From Pelagophyceae sp. CCMP2097 (Eukaryota; Sar; Pelagophyceae): a DNA stretch of 10,105 nucleotides. The translations under genes and the position numbers were made by a program. The DNA is taken from assembly GCA_026770575.1 (NCBI GenBank), contig MU657457.1, positions 6,818 to 16,922 of the forward strand, given 5' to 3'. Under the pieces are notes generated by a model. That model had not been told where the DNA came from. It saw only the letters and a program-made list of their open reading frames with translations, and ran no database searches. Shown one piece after another: positions 1-7,320 of this stretch. Position 1 is the first letter of the stretch, and every line of letters begins with the position of its first letter.

Positions 1-91
1 CATTGAATTTTATTTTTTCATTTTTATAATTCAAGACACCTGTGGGTTTTTTACTTGATTTACTACTATTTTTATCTGTTTTATTTGTCAT
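1..91 (-). CDS. Partial hypothetical protein running off the left edge
   Basis: A minus-strand frame is open from base 184 to the left edge. It follows directly after the TGA at 185-187 that lies just below the capsid gene, in the same frame. The only in-frame ATG is at 89-91 and gives 30 residues, rich in Lys, Ser and Asn. The frame upstream of that ATG (bases 92-184) also reads like coding sequence, with a TFVSPGRTYQVNP stretch, so the true start may be earlier or the start codon may be lost. In PLVs, virophages and Polintons a capsid gene often follows the minor capsid gene. The visible residues do not resemble a major capsid N-terminus, so no function is assigned. Confidence 0.3.
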   Translation of the reverse strand, partial: MTNKTDKNSSKSSKKPTGVLNYKNEKIKFN

Positions 92-199
92 AAATTCTTG
101 CTGTGTAACTGGGTTAACTTGGTACGTGCGTCCAGGCGAAACAAAGGTTTGTGAGGTTTGTATGATGATGTTTATTTTTATTCGTCATTAAACATATAT

Positions 200-1129
200 T
201 TATTTAAATGTGCCACGTTTGTTTTTGGACATATCTGATTGTTTTGGAAAATGACACGGAAGTCCAGCATATTCAGGAACTCCAATAGTCCCTCTAAATC
301 CGTTGTCAACTTGGTTCACACCTTCAAATGTTTTTGAAAGACCAGTGATAATATAATTTATTTTTTCCTCTCGTTTCTCAGCGATAAATTCAACCGTAAA
401 ACTACATGTAAAATAATCAGGAACAAATTTGATTCCATCGTCTAATAGTAATTAAATTGAAACGCTGGATAGCAATCTGTTGAAAATTTTAACTCGGTTC
501 GGTGTAGTTAAGCAATCAAAATATATGTATGACCCAAAATTATTAAGAATGGGAATTTTCGCAACACGAGACGCGATTCGGCTGGATACATCACTGGTTC
601 GTTCGAAGGAATTGACCTCTTTAACACATAAATGTAAGTTGTGAATATTTTGATTCAAATCGGTACATGTAAAACTTGTAATTTTTGATTGATAAGAACC
701 ATGCTTTATATTAATGAGATCTAACACCTTACTGTCTTATAATTCGAATCCAATAATTTTATTTTGAGTACCACCTTCTTTAATTGTGTACTTTAGATTT
801 AATTTATCAAATGCAATTGCCAAACTGCTACCGTCTTCATTCAATTGAAACGCTCCATCCAATTCGAAGACAAAATCTTCGCTGCTATAAAATCCTTTAT
901 TGAAAGTGAAGAATTTGCTAACTTTGTGGTCATTCGAAAAAAAGAGGGTATTATCGAGTCGTACATTCTCTTGAATATTAAAAATGGAATTCATACAAGA
1001 AAACTCCTTTAAATATATGAAAGCGGTATATCCATTCGGGATGTCTATGTTCGAATTTAGTTTAAATCTTGTACTGTCAGTTGAAATATAACCATCTGTT
1101 GAATTCAAATACACGTTAATAGAATCCAT
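200..1129 (-). pseudogene. Minor capsid (penton-like) protein, interrupted by two in-frame TAA codons
   Basis: One reading frame runs from ATG at 1129 to TAA at 200-202, about 309 codons, broken only by TAA at 737-739 and 452-454. A TGA follows four codons after the final TAA. The N-terminal part (MDSINVYLN..., then IPNGYTAFIYLKEFSC and NIQENV) and the C-terminal part (RVAKIPILNNFGSYIYFD, LLLDDGIKFVPDYF) have the length and beta-rich pattern of single jelly-roll minor capsid proteins. Such proteins form the vertices in PLVs, virophages and Polintons. Position supports the call: it lies downstream of the packaging ATPase. Both breaks keep the frame, which fits nonsense mutation or a stop-codon reassignment rather than indels. 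Homology is judged by pattern only, so an unrelated structural protein is possible. Confidence 0.55.
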
Positions 1130-1172
1130 ATACCTTCTTATTTTTTTTAAATTTTATTATTTTATTAATTAC
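1130..1172. promoter_or_regulatory. Divergent spacer between capsid and lipase genes
   Basis: The starts of the minus-strand capsid gene (1129) and the plus-strand lipase gene (1173) face away from each other across 43 bases of nearly pure A/T. This spacer is the only non-coding room for both promoters. It holds a run of eight T and a TTTTATTATTTTATTAATTA stretch, but no motif I can name with certainty. Confidence 0.35.
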
Positions 1173-1733
1173 ATGGAATATCTACGAAAAACTACAGCAG
1201 ACGTTTATAAAAGCGCATACTCGAATAAAACACCAGACAATTTAAATAAAATAAAAGAACTTAGTGATAGGAGAAGTAAAGTTTATTTGGATAAAAACAA
1301 CATTAATTTATATGTGGGGTTTAGAGGTACAGATGTAACTCGTCTTGGTGATTTAAAAGCAGATTTAGCAATTTTATTGGGGAAAGAGTCCTTAGATGGA
1401 CGTTTCATTGAAAGTTAGAAATAATTGAACATCATACACGACTTATTCCCGGATAAAAACATTTATTTAACAGGGCACTCATTGGGCAGTCGAGTGTCTC
1501 AGGTGTTGGGTCGAAAAAAAGAAAATTTTGATATTATAAAGGGTGTATTTAATTACTCACCGGGAACAAATCCACTGATACAAGTAGAAGAAAGAATGAA
1601 AGATGCCATGAATATTTTTGAAAGTAATAATGGTAATAAACCACCACAGTTTAATTTTTCAGTAATAACTGATCCGATAGCCTCCCCGGCAATGCTATTG
1701 ACCAACTTTGAGAATGAAAAAACATTTTTATAA
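1173..1733 (+). pseudogene. Class 3 lipase-like alpha/beta hydrolase, interrupted by TAG and TAA
   Basis: The frame starts at ATG 1173 and ends at TAA 1731-1733. It is cut by TAG at 1416-1418 and TAA at 1422-1424, one codon apart and in the same frame. Before the break is VGFRGTD, the oxyanion-region signature of class 3 lipases. After it is LTGHSLGS, the G-x-S-x-G nucleophile elbow, with the serine at 1479-1481. VITDPIASP near the end is a candidate for the catalytic Asp. The usual C-terminal His is not obvious. At about 185 residues it is a short lipase core without a signal peptide. Lipase-like genes are known from some PLVs and related viruses, where a membrane-active role is suggested. 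It is the only recognisable gene of the structural block on the plus strand, which suggests separate acquisition. Confidence 0.7.
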
Positions 1734-1777
1734 ATAGACAACAGGGGGAAAATTCACATAGTATAAATAATTTTTTG

Positions 1778-2275
1778 TTACAATGATTCAATAACTACTC
1801 CTTTCTGTTTAAAATTGATCCCATTAATTTGAATCAATGCCCGTAATGATTTTTTTTGGGCGATAAATTCGTTTATGTCTCGGATGTAATTGTCTTTTCT
1901 GCTATAATTGGGGATATTCTGGATGCCAAGTTCGATGGATAATTGGTGTAATCTCTTTAAAGACACTTTGTTTTTTGCTCTCTCGTTGTCGAAGGAAACT
2001 TCAAAATTGGGTATATTTACTATTTCTGTATCATCCGAACTTTCATTTACTGTATCATTTATTATTTCTGTATTATTTTGTTCATCCTGTTCGTTGGAAC
2101 TTTCATCCATTACAATGATTGAATCGGGAGTAAGTAGAATATTGGGTTCGTTTATATCATTAGATGGTAGCGCATAAAATGGCATATAGTTGTCGTGACC
2201 GTAAGTGCTTGATTTTTGACTGAAAAATTTATTTAGAAAGTTTCTGCTCATATGTTCTCGATGGTTGTATGTCAT
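1778..2275 (-). CDS. SAP-like domain protein, 165 residues
   Basis: An intact frame from ATG 2275 to TAA 1778-1780. It starts 20 bases after the ATPase stop and ends convergently 44 bases from the lipase stop. Residues 1-50 are of mixed composition. Residues about 53-84 are acidic and rich in Asn and Ser, probably disordered. Residues about 105-139 (SLKRLHQLSIELGI, then NYSRKDNYIRDINEFI) match the helix-turn-helix pattern of SAP/HeH-like DNA-binding domains. Its place between ATPase and minor capsid is where related viruses often carry a maturation protease, but no Cys-His-Asp protease signature is visible. It may be a DNA- or core-binding virion protein. The SAP call is by pattern, and function is inferred. 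Confidence 0.55.
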   Translation of the reverse strand: MTYNHREHMSRNFLNKFFSQKSSTYGHDNYMPFYALPSNDINEPNILLTPDSIIVMDESSNEQDEQNNTEIINDTVNESSDDTEIVNIPNFEVSFDNERAKNKVSLKRLHQLSIELGIQNIPNYSRKDNYIRDINEFIAQKKSLRALIQINGINFKQKGVVIESL

Positions 2276-2812
2276 ATTAACTGATATAATATTATTTATT
2301 TATCAACTGTATTCAATTCAATCATGTCAAAGTTACTAAAATATACAGGAGGCTTATCCAATCGAATTCCAAGAAAATCGCCCTTCTTTTTATAAATTAA
2401 TTTTTGTAATTCCATATATTCTTTAAATGTTATGTCTGGGAGATACTCTTCATGAAATAATTTAAAACGTTTCACGTTATTGCAACTAAAATTTATAACA
2501 CATGAAATGGACTGACGCGCCGATAAACTCAGTTGGGTTTGGTCTTGAAGGCATGTAAAAATCGTCAATCTCAAATGCCTATGTTTACATATCAAGTTGT
2601 TTAATTTGCTTATCATTTTCCCATTGGATTTTAGCGAACTCGCCGCGTCGTCAATATACACGCATGTATCCATTAATTCAAGTGAATCGCGTTCGCATGA
2701 TTCTTAGATATAGTCAAGAAAATCCTCATTGTATTCATGGAATATTTGTTCTTCGGGAAGTGATTCGAAGGGATTCACTATAATAGAATGTAGTGTAGAC
2801 TCTGGAATGAAG

Positions 2813-2818
2813 ATAATT
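2813..2818. repeat. Target-site duplication, left copy (ATAATT)
   Basis: Six bases identical to 3306-3311 on the other side of the inserted block. Short AT-rich matches can occur by chance, but this one also restores the ATPase frame exactly. Confidence 0.6.
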
Positions 2819-2820
2819 CA

Positions 2821-2881
2821 GGACCCGAAGGGTCCTTGCCGTTTATTCAACGTCAGTTTACGGCAAGGGCCCTTCGGGTCC
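2821..2881. repeat. Nested inverted repeat / long hairpin
   Basis: Arms of 22 bases (2821-2842 and 2860-2881) pair with a single mismatch around a 17-base loop. The left arm contains its own perfect palindrome, GGACCC-GAA-GGGTCC, and the right arm a near-perfect version. The structure can therefore fold either as one long stem or as two short stems with three-base loops. It sits at the left end of the inserted block. Confidence 0.85.
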
Positions 2882-2910
2882 TTTGATTGAAGGATTACTT
2901 GGGGCAATTA

Positions 2911-2962
2911 TGTCTGTCTGTCCGTTTGTCCGTTTGTCTGTTTGTCCGTCTGTCTGTCTGTC
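2911..2962 (+). repeat. TGTC/CGTT-type tetranucleotide microsatellite
   Basis: About thirteen four-base units such as TGTC, CGTT and CGTC in tandem, with C/T substitutions between units. It lies between the hairpin and the tRNA-like part of the insertion. Confidence 0.85.
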
Positions 2963-3010
2963 GCCCAGCAAATCCGAGGTTCCACCTTTGGGAAGAAAAA
3001 AACAGCAACT

Positions 3011-3132
3011 CGGCCGATTTAGCGATTGGTGGTTGATGCGATTGCTAAAATTGGGAGTTGAGGTCGAGCAGGAGCCTCATTGGAATCATCATAGAAGAAG
3101 TTTTTGGTCACAGGTTCGAATCTGGTCGGCCG
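3011..3132 (+). other. tRNA-like segment with an A-rich run after it (candidate pol III promoter of a SINE)
   Basis: CGGCCGA (3011-3017) pairs perfectly with TCGGCCG (3126-3132), like a 7-base acceptor stem. GGTTCGAATCT at 3113-3123 is a close match to the pol III B box and T loop. TAGCGATTGGTGGTTGATGC (3020-3039) resembles a tRNA D arm/A box of the Ser/Leu kind. The span of 122 bases is too long and the anticodon arm too degenerate for a working tRNA. An A-rich run (3134-3182) follows, as at the tail of many SINEs. I read it as tRNA-derived, not as a tRNA gene. Confidence 0.45.
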
Positions 3133-3305
3133 CAAAAAAAAGAAAAAAGAAATAGCTCAATAAGAAATAAAATAATAAAAATAAAGATAAGGAGGATTTG
3201 AAAGTTCAGTGATTAGTTAAATAATTTCAATTATTTACGTGGGCATTGCAATGGGATTTGGCTGTATCCTTCGGGTCCTCCGTGTGCCTCCGGCGCGCTC
3301 TTGTA

Positions 3306-3311
3306 ATAATT
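3306..3311. repeat. Target-site duplication, right copy (ATAATT)
   Basis: The partner of 2813-2818, directly abutting the right end of the inserted block. Confidence 0.6.
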
Positions 3312-3576
3312 TTGTCGAACACATTTGCATAAATTCTGTTTCTTGGATTTTTTGCGATCAATATTGATGTGTAAAACGGAGCCAGGGTTACCCAAGATAA
3401 GAAAACAAGCAGAAGAATTTTTAAATAACTGCGTATCTGGTAGCCAATCCACGTTTTCAATTCTTTTTGTTTTTTTATTATAATATTTGAGTGAACTGTC
3501 CGCACTCTGTTCCATGATTTCGATTTTGGTGTCATTTTTTTCAGTACTTCTATTTTCATACTTATGTAAACATATT

Positions 3577-3771
3577 TTAAATGTTATCATCTCCTTTTAA
3601 TATACCCACGACAAGATTTTCGCTTATTGGAGACTGCTCTATATTTATACAGTCACCACACTTTACTGTTTTAATTCTTGAAAATAAACACGCCCAAATA
3701 AATCTATGAAAACATAACCCAATTGCTGCTATAATTGAAATAATTAAAAAATCATCGTTTAATGTTTCCAT
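3577..3771 (-). CDS. Small single-span membrane protein, 64 residues
   Basis: An intact frame from ATG 3771 to TAA 3577-3579. Residues about 8-30 (FLIISIIAAIGLCF, then FIWACLF) form one hydrophobic helix. A short positively charged segment, a Cys-x-x-Cys pair (KCGDC) and an acidic tail follow, so the C-terminal part is probably on the cytosolic side. It starts 10 bases after the previous gene and overlaps the ATPase start by 14 bases, the compact spacing seen across this block. Short membrane proteins are common in PLV and Polinton structural blocks. I do not recognise a family, and no function is assigned. Confidence 0.55.
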   Translation of the reverse strand: METLNDDFLIISIIAAIGLCFHRFIWACLFSRIKTVKCGDCINIEQSPISENLVVGILKGDDNI

Positions 3772-3781
3772 ATGGTTTAAT

Positions 3782-4560
3782 TTATTTTAAATTTTTTTTC
3801 CTATCCTTTATTCGTTTGTCATGATCCGCCATCGAAGTAACCTGAGAAATAGAATAAACGTAACGCTGAGAACCCCCCCTAACTGACCGCGGCTCATCCA
3901 CCCGTTGTAGAATACCGTTTATATGTTTATAACCCACGGTTTTTTTCTGAACATGAACACTCGGAATTGTTTTTAAAATTTTATTATATTCCACTCTTCG
4001 TACTAAACCGTAGGTATTTTTCTTAAAAAATGTGGCATCAATGACGTTTGGTTAAATGTGATTGAAAATTCTTCATCACAAAATTTTAAGAATTCATCCA
4101 TTATTTTAATATTAACGTCAAACCACTCTGACACATTCCCATTTGAGAAGACTATACGTTTCACTGACGGCTTGAACACATTCATAATCATCTCATGTAA
4201 AATGAATTCTGCCTTCTGCGCCTCTGAGGCAATCCCGCTCCCCTTTGTAGGACTTTCTGCTTCGTCATATAAATAAAAACGATGCACATTAAACGATATT
4301 AAAGATGTTCGGAATCCACTCAACCGATTGAAGCCATTTGGTGTCCCTGATTTTCGTTTTGTTCGACTATAACTAATTTTTACCAAATTCAATGATTTCG
4401 TCATTTTTTCGTCATCGTTTAAACTATATGGATTAAATCTCTTAGATATTATATAGAGATAGCTGTCAATGCTTTTAAAATCGTTTGTTTGGTTTTTTAT
4501 CGAAGGAGGAAACAACCCGTTTTCAAATTCCTTTTTTTTATTCACGTTGTCGAAGTCCAT
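3782..4560 (-). pseudogene. Unrecognised protein, probably one gene with a frameshift
   Basis: The N-terminal 185 codons run from ATG 4560 to TAG 4003-4005. A second frame continues to TAA 3782-3784 and has no ATG at its head, only GTG at 3994. It can be read upstream of that GTG through about 4030 (TFFKKNTYGLVRR) with coding-like composition. That overlap suggests one protein of about 255 residues with a single indel near 4030-4045, where the minus strand has T6 and A5 runs. Visible segments include FRTSLISFNVHRFYLYDE, NVFKPSVKRIVFSNGNVSEW and, in the second part, HINGILQRVDEPRSVRGG. No signal peptide, membrane span or known catalytic motif was seen. The alternative is two abutting genes. 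Function unknown; its position suggests a virion or packaging role. Confidence 0.45.
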
Positions 4561-4572
4561 AATATATATATA
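4561..4572 (-). promoter_or_regulatory. TATA-like repeat directly before ATG 4560
   Basis: The minus strand reads TATATATATTATGGAC across the start codon. The identical 16 bases occur at the start of the gene at 5005. Elsewhere in the block genes abut or overlap with no such string, so this may be a promoter element or leader shared by a subset of genes. AT-rich chance similarity is possible. Confidence 0.35.
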
Positions 4573-5005
4573 TTAAAAGAAATTCATCATTCGATGAGAG
4601 TCTTCTTTCTTGTTCTCTTTCTTTTTTTTCGGTTTAACAGGCTGATCACTCTCACTACTATCACTCTCATATACCACAACTTTTTTCTTTTTTTTATATA
4701 TCTTACAGGTTGAATATCCTCCTCCTCGCTCGACTCGATATCATATTCAACCTGTTCTTTCTTACATGTTTTTTTATTGTTTTACATACAGGTTCTGTAA
4801 TCGTTTTTATCATTTTTGGATTTTTTTCAATTGATTTTTCTTCTTCTTCGTCATCTGATTTAATCACATATGTCTTACCGTATTCGTGAGAATTTTTGTA
4901 ACGTATCGCAAGCCTTTTATCGTTTTGGAGTTGCTTTTCGGATCGAGGTTTCTTGATTTTTTTTGTATTAACGGTTTCATCCAAAACTTCTTTTTCAATG
5001 TCCAT
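4573..5005 (-). pseudogene. Charged protein of repeated acidic and lysine-rich blocks, with two frameshifts
   Basis: The frame from ATG 5005 reaches TAA 4703-4705, but from about 4770 its reading degrades. A second frame then gives YDIESSEEEDIQPVRYIKKRK, and a third, from about 4680, gives VVVYESDSSESDQPVKPKKKK and ends at TAA 4573-4575. The switches fall at A-rich runs (about 4762-4775 and 4681-4695). The combined protein of about 144 residues has a Lys/Arg-rich start (about residues 14-36). After that come three modules, each an acidic Ser/Glu/Asp stretch, then (E/Q)PV, then a lysine run. Such proteins commonly bind nucleic acid or act as viral core or nuclear-targeted proteins, but no family is recognised. 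Confidence 0.5.
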
Positions 5006-5020
5006 AATATATATAAAATA
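5006..5020 (-). promoter_or_regulatory. TATA-like repeat directly before ATG 5005
   Basis: Carries the same TATATATATTATGGAC string as the gene starting at 4560, within a 42-base AT-rich gap after the stop at 5048. See the entry at 4561. Confidence 0.35.
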
Positions 5021-5047
5021 TTTTTTTTTTATTCGGAAGATATTAAA

Positions 5048-5236
5048 CTATTTGGAAGCGTTGTTCGGTAAATGTTCGCTCTCTTCGGAAGGTGGTTCGG
5101 AACGTGGTTCTTCCGAATAGTTTATATCTTCCATACCATTTTTATAATTTTCATTAAACAAAACATAGACACCTGTTTCTATTTTAAAAGTACACGTTTC
5201 GGGTTTCTTTGTTTTGTTCTTAATATTTTTATTCAT
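5048..5236 (-). CDS. Small hypothetical protein with acidic Ser/Glu/Pro tail, 62 residues
   Basis: A frame from ATG 5236 to TAG 5048-5050. The first 14 residues are lysine-rich (NKNIKNKTKKPE). The middle (TFKIETGVYVLFNENY) could form a beta hairpin. The tail (NYSEEPRSEPPSEESEH) is acidic and proline-rich, so probably disordered. It lies 58 bases downstream of the replication gene and in line with the rest of the block. No family recognised. It may be a fragment of a larger charged protein, since the next gene is in the same frame beyond the TAG. The intervening bases look like a promoter, not coding sequence. Confidence 0.4.
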   Translation of the reverse strand: MNKNIKNKTKKPETCTFKIETGVYVLFNENYKNGMEDINYSEEPRSEPPSEESEHLPNNASK

Positions 5237-5297
5237 TATATGTACATGTCTTTAAATTTTACCAAAAATTACACTTATTTAAATTTACCTTAATTTA

Positions 5298-5894
5298 TCG
5301 CCAGTTTTTTGTGTGAGGTGCAACAAGATTAACACATGGGTTATTCAGTATCAACCCCGATTCAGTCAGTTCCAATAATTCCTGTATTTGTTTTTTAGAG
5401 GCAACGATGCGATGAAGAATTATAACGGAATAATCTCCATTGGCGGTTATTCGTTTTGAACGGCACTTGTTAGTGGACGACTCATGAGATTTAATTCGTT
5501 CTTTTATATTCAAGGTCGACCCGTAATATATCTGTTCAGTCACATTACATTTTAATTGGTAAACTATTCCTTCTACCAAAGGCTCTAACACTGGAATATT
5601 TTCTGTAATATCAATAATTGGATCTTGTATTTCATCAGGAATAATTAACATAATTTGTTCAATTGTCCGAGCACGTGAGAGAGCCGTGTAGATCATCCTA
5701 TTACAAAACAACCGTCTTGTATCAATGTATAGCATCTTTTCAGCGGTTTCACCTTGTACGGAGTGTACTGTGAACGCATGACGCACAACAGACATTTTCG
5801 GTATATTCTTAGATATTACGATGTCGCCCTTACTTAACAAACGATTTTTTCCAGTAATATAATATTTCTCCGTTTCAAACTTACCGGTAAACAT
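5298..5894 (-). other. Helicase C-terminal motifs followed by a GIY-YIG nuclease domain
   Basis: This is the last segment of the replication gene, with residues counted from ATG 5894. Residues 41-50 (FTVHSVQGET) and 66-76 (RMIYTALSRAR) are SF1 helicase motifs V and VI, so the segment belongs to the helicase core upstream. From residue 108 a GIY-YIG nuclease follows: EGIVYQLKC as the GIY element, QIYYGST as the YIG element, then NIKERIKSHE with the conserved Arg. A Glu-rich helix (QELLELTESGL) supplies the metal-ligand candidate, and an Asn-containing end (NPCVNLVAP) closes it. Such nucleases nick or cut DNA. Fused to a replicative helicase it could process origins, ends or integration sites; that role is inference. 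Confidence 0.8.
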
Positions 5895-6153
5895 TTTATC
5901 ATATTCCTCTATTTACTTGTTAATTGAAACAAAATTAAATCGTCAATCTTATACGATGCTTGTAAGTCTTTTTTATTGGTAATCCTTTTAAATTCTGTAA
6001 ATATATCAATCACGTACTTATTAATGAATTATTTGATTTTTTGGATTTAATAAACTCACGTAATTTTGTTAAAATCTTCTTCAATATTGGACATTTACAC
6101 CGATGATTTTCGCTATGATGGATTTTATGTTTGAACCATGATACATCTATTTC

Positions 6154-6516
6154 ATTCTCAATTTCACCATTAAGACTGGGAGGAGGGAGTTGATACCCCA
6201 TGTCTCCACAAAATATATGTTTGTGATTAGGATACTGAGCAGTGATTTTCTGCCTTTGGAATTCAGTCATCATTGAACATTCGTCCCAGAGCAAAACGTT
6301 GCAGCCAACGTATGCATCACGGAATGCCTCCGCGTCATCTCTGTCTATCATGTGGTGATAACATCGCCCCCAACTAAGTTTATTATTTTCAAATTCTTTC
6401 AATTTTTGTCTGACAAGTCGCCACGACATCACAATGTAACAGACATTAATAAATCCTGTATCCATTAAATTAGAATAAGTTTTTCCAGCCCCCCCCTGTC
6501 CAGTATGTAATTCATA
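6154..6516 (-). other. SF1 (Pif1/RecD-like) helicase ATPase core within the replication protein
   Basis: Walker A GQGGAGKT is at 6478-6501, Walker B LLWDECSM at about 6271-6294, and motif III HIFCGDMGYQLPP at about 6181-6219, in the order and spacing of Pif1/RecD-type helicases. All nucleotide-binding residues are intact here, unlike in the packaging ATPase. A G7 run in the Walker A codons is a place to check the base count. Confidence 0.85.
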
Positions 6517-6684
6517 ATGATGATTTTCACGGTATGGCGCAGTGGCAATCAAGTCCTGGCGACTCTCATCGAGACACGAAAGATAACAACGGTCAATATT
6601 GGTTTCGTTGTTAAAGTTCATTTTTGGCTGAGGTCTAAACGGCTCTATCAATTTGGGAGTTATGTCAGATTTTTGAAAATACAC

Positions 6685-7320
6685 CCCATCTACGCAAACA
6701 CGACAGATATTATTTAAATCAATTTCCATTAGTTGGATCATCGCGGTAATTGTCTGGTAGCATAATATGAAACCAGTGATCTGCGAACGATGAAGCATGG
6801 ATTTACGTTTGTACTTGATTGCCGCTTCTTTTATTCCCAATTCGTCACGTAGCGTGTTCATCGATATCGTCAACTCTGTATTATTTGCAGCTACATTTTG
6901 TAAATGTTCTTTTGTGCCTGACATATACCACGTCACAGAATCGCTATCTATATCTTGAATTCCAGCCCACTTCGCATAATGTGATACCCCATTTTCCTTC
7001 TCGAACATTTCCTCTGGAAATCGAAAATCAAACGTTCCAACGCTGTACGCACCACATACAATTTTATAGGTAACTCCGTGTTTCAAAATAAATTTCAAAA
7101 ATGGACTGGGATAAATCGAATCGCTCTGGATTGGGTGATTTAATTTTTCACATAACAATTTAAATTTATTGTCCGCAAATTGCACATCAGTAATATAATA
7201 CATGCCCAATCCTTCAATTTTTGTGTACTGTCGAAAGTCCGTGAATTTGTTAGGGAAAAGCTCATATTCTGGACACTGATGAAAATTTGTATACGATTTT
7301 TTCATATCCCAGTGAATTAT
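6685..7320 (-). other. Family-B-DNA-polymerase-like palm within the replication protein
   Basis: Residue numbers count from codon 7981-7983. Motif A is HWDMKKSYTNF at residues 224-234, matching the D-x-x-S-x-Y pattern, with Asp226 at 7306-7308. A fingers-like helix follows: residues 392-420 (KRKSMLHRSQITGF, then CYQTITAMIQL). Its pattern resembles the region after motif B, but the canonical K-x3-N-S-x-Y-G is not visible. Motif C is RVCVDGVYF at residues 428-436. The usual D-T-D is reduced to V-D-G, leaving one Asp (6688-6690). The fold assignment is by motif order and spacing. Activity is doubtful. Confidence 0.55.

Larger units (their letters stand above)
2819..3305 (+). mobile_element. 487-base insertion, SINE- or MITE-like, in the packaging ATPase gene
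   Basis: The ATPase reading stops making sense on both sides of this block. The six bases ATAATT occur immediately before it (2813-2818) and immediately after it (3306-3311), as expected of a target-site duplication. Removing the block plus one ATAATT copy leaves the two ATPase halves in one frame. In plus orientation it holds a nested hairpin (2821-2881), a CTGT microsatellite (2911-2962), a tRNA-like stretch (3011-3132), an A-rich run (3134-3182) and a GC-rich end. The AGGACCCGAAGG string near the left end recurs inverted near the right end (about 3268-3279), but the extreme ends are not inverted repeats. No protein of its own is credible. A tRNA-derived SINE or another non-autonomous element is most likely. 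Confidence 0.62.
2296..3590 (-). pseudogene. FtsK/HerA-type (A32-like) DNA packaging ATPase, P-loop deleted and split by an insertion
   Basis: Enzymes of this family drive viral DNA into the capsid. The N-terminal part starts at ATG 3590 (or at ATG 3515) and reaches LILGNPGS at 3378-3401, the start of a Walker A loop. The invariant Gly-Lys is missing, and the family-like reading resumes in another frame (NRIYANVFDKII, upstream of 3306), which fits a net loss of about 8 bases. An insertion (2819-3305) follows. The C-terminal part resumes at 2818 and contains one in-frame TAA (2704-2706). It then shows Walker B (CVYIDDAAS, about 2638-2664), a helix with KHRHLRLTIFTCLQDQTQ (sensor Gln), and SARQSISCVINF, all in family order. 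It ends at TAA 2296-2298, just before the SAP-like gene. The start overlaps the membrane-protein gene by 14 bases. Confidence 0.7.

Noticed and set aside
3011..3132. Functional tRNA gene
   Set aside because: Too long, with a mismatched T stem in the standard register and no acceptable anticodon arm. Better explained as tRNA-derived SINE sequence.
2883..3155. Plus-strand open frame in the inserted block
   Set aside because: It reads through the CTGT microsatellite (Val/Cys/Pro/Ser periodicity) and the tRNA-like segment. Nothing in it resembles a protein family.
4489..5293. Hydrophobic Phe/Ile/Leu-rich plus-strand frames
   Set aside because: They are complements of lysine- and glutamate-rich minus-strand genes, which always yield Phe/Leu-rich shadows.
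5905..6045. Euplotes-type programmed +1 frameshifting in the replication gene
   Set aside because: The continuing frames lie in the -1 direction at both places, and the sites coincide with A runs rather than a repeated slippery stop motif.
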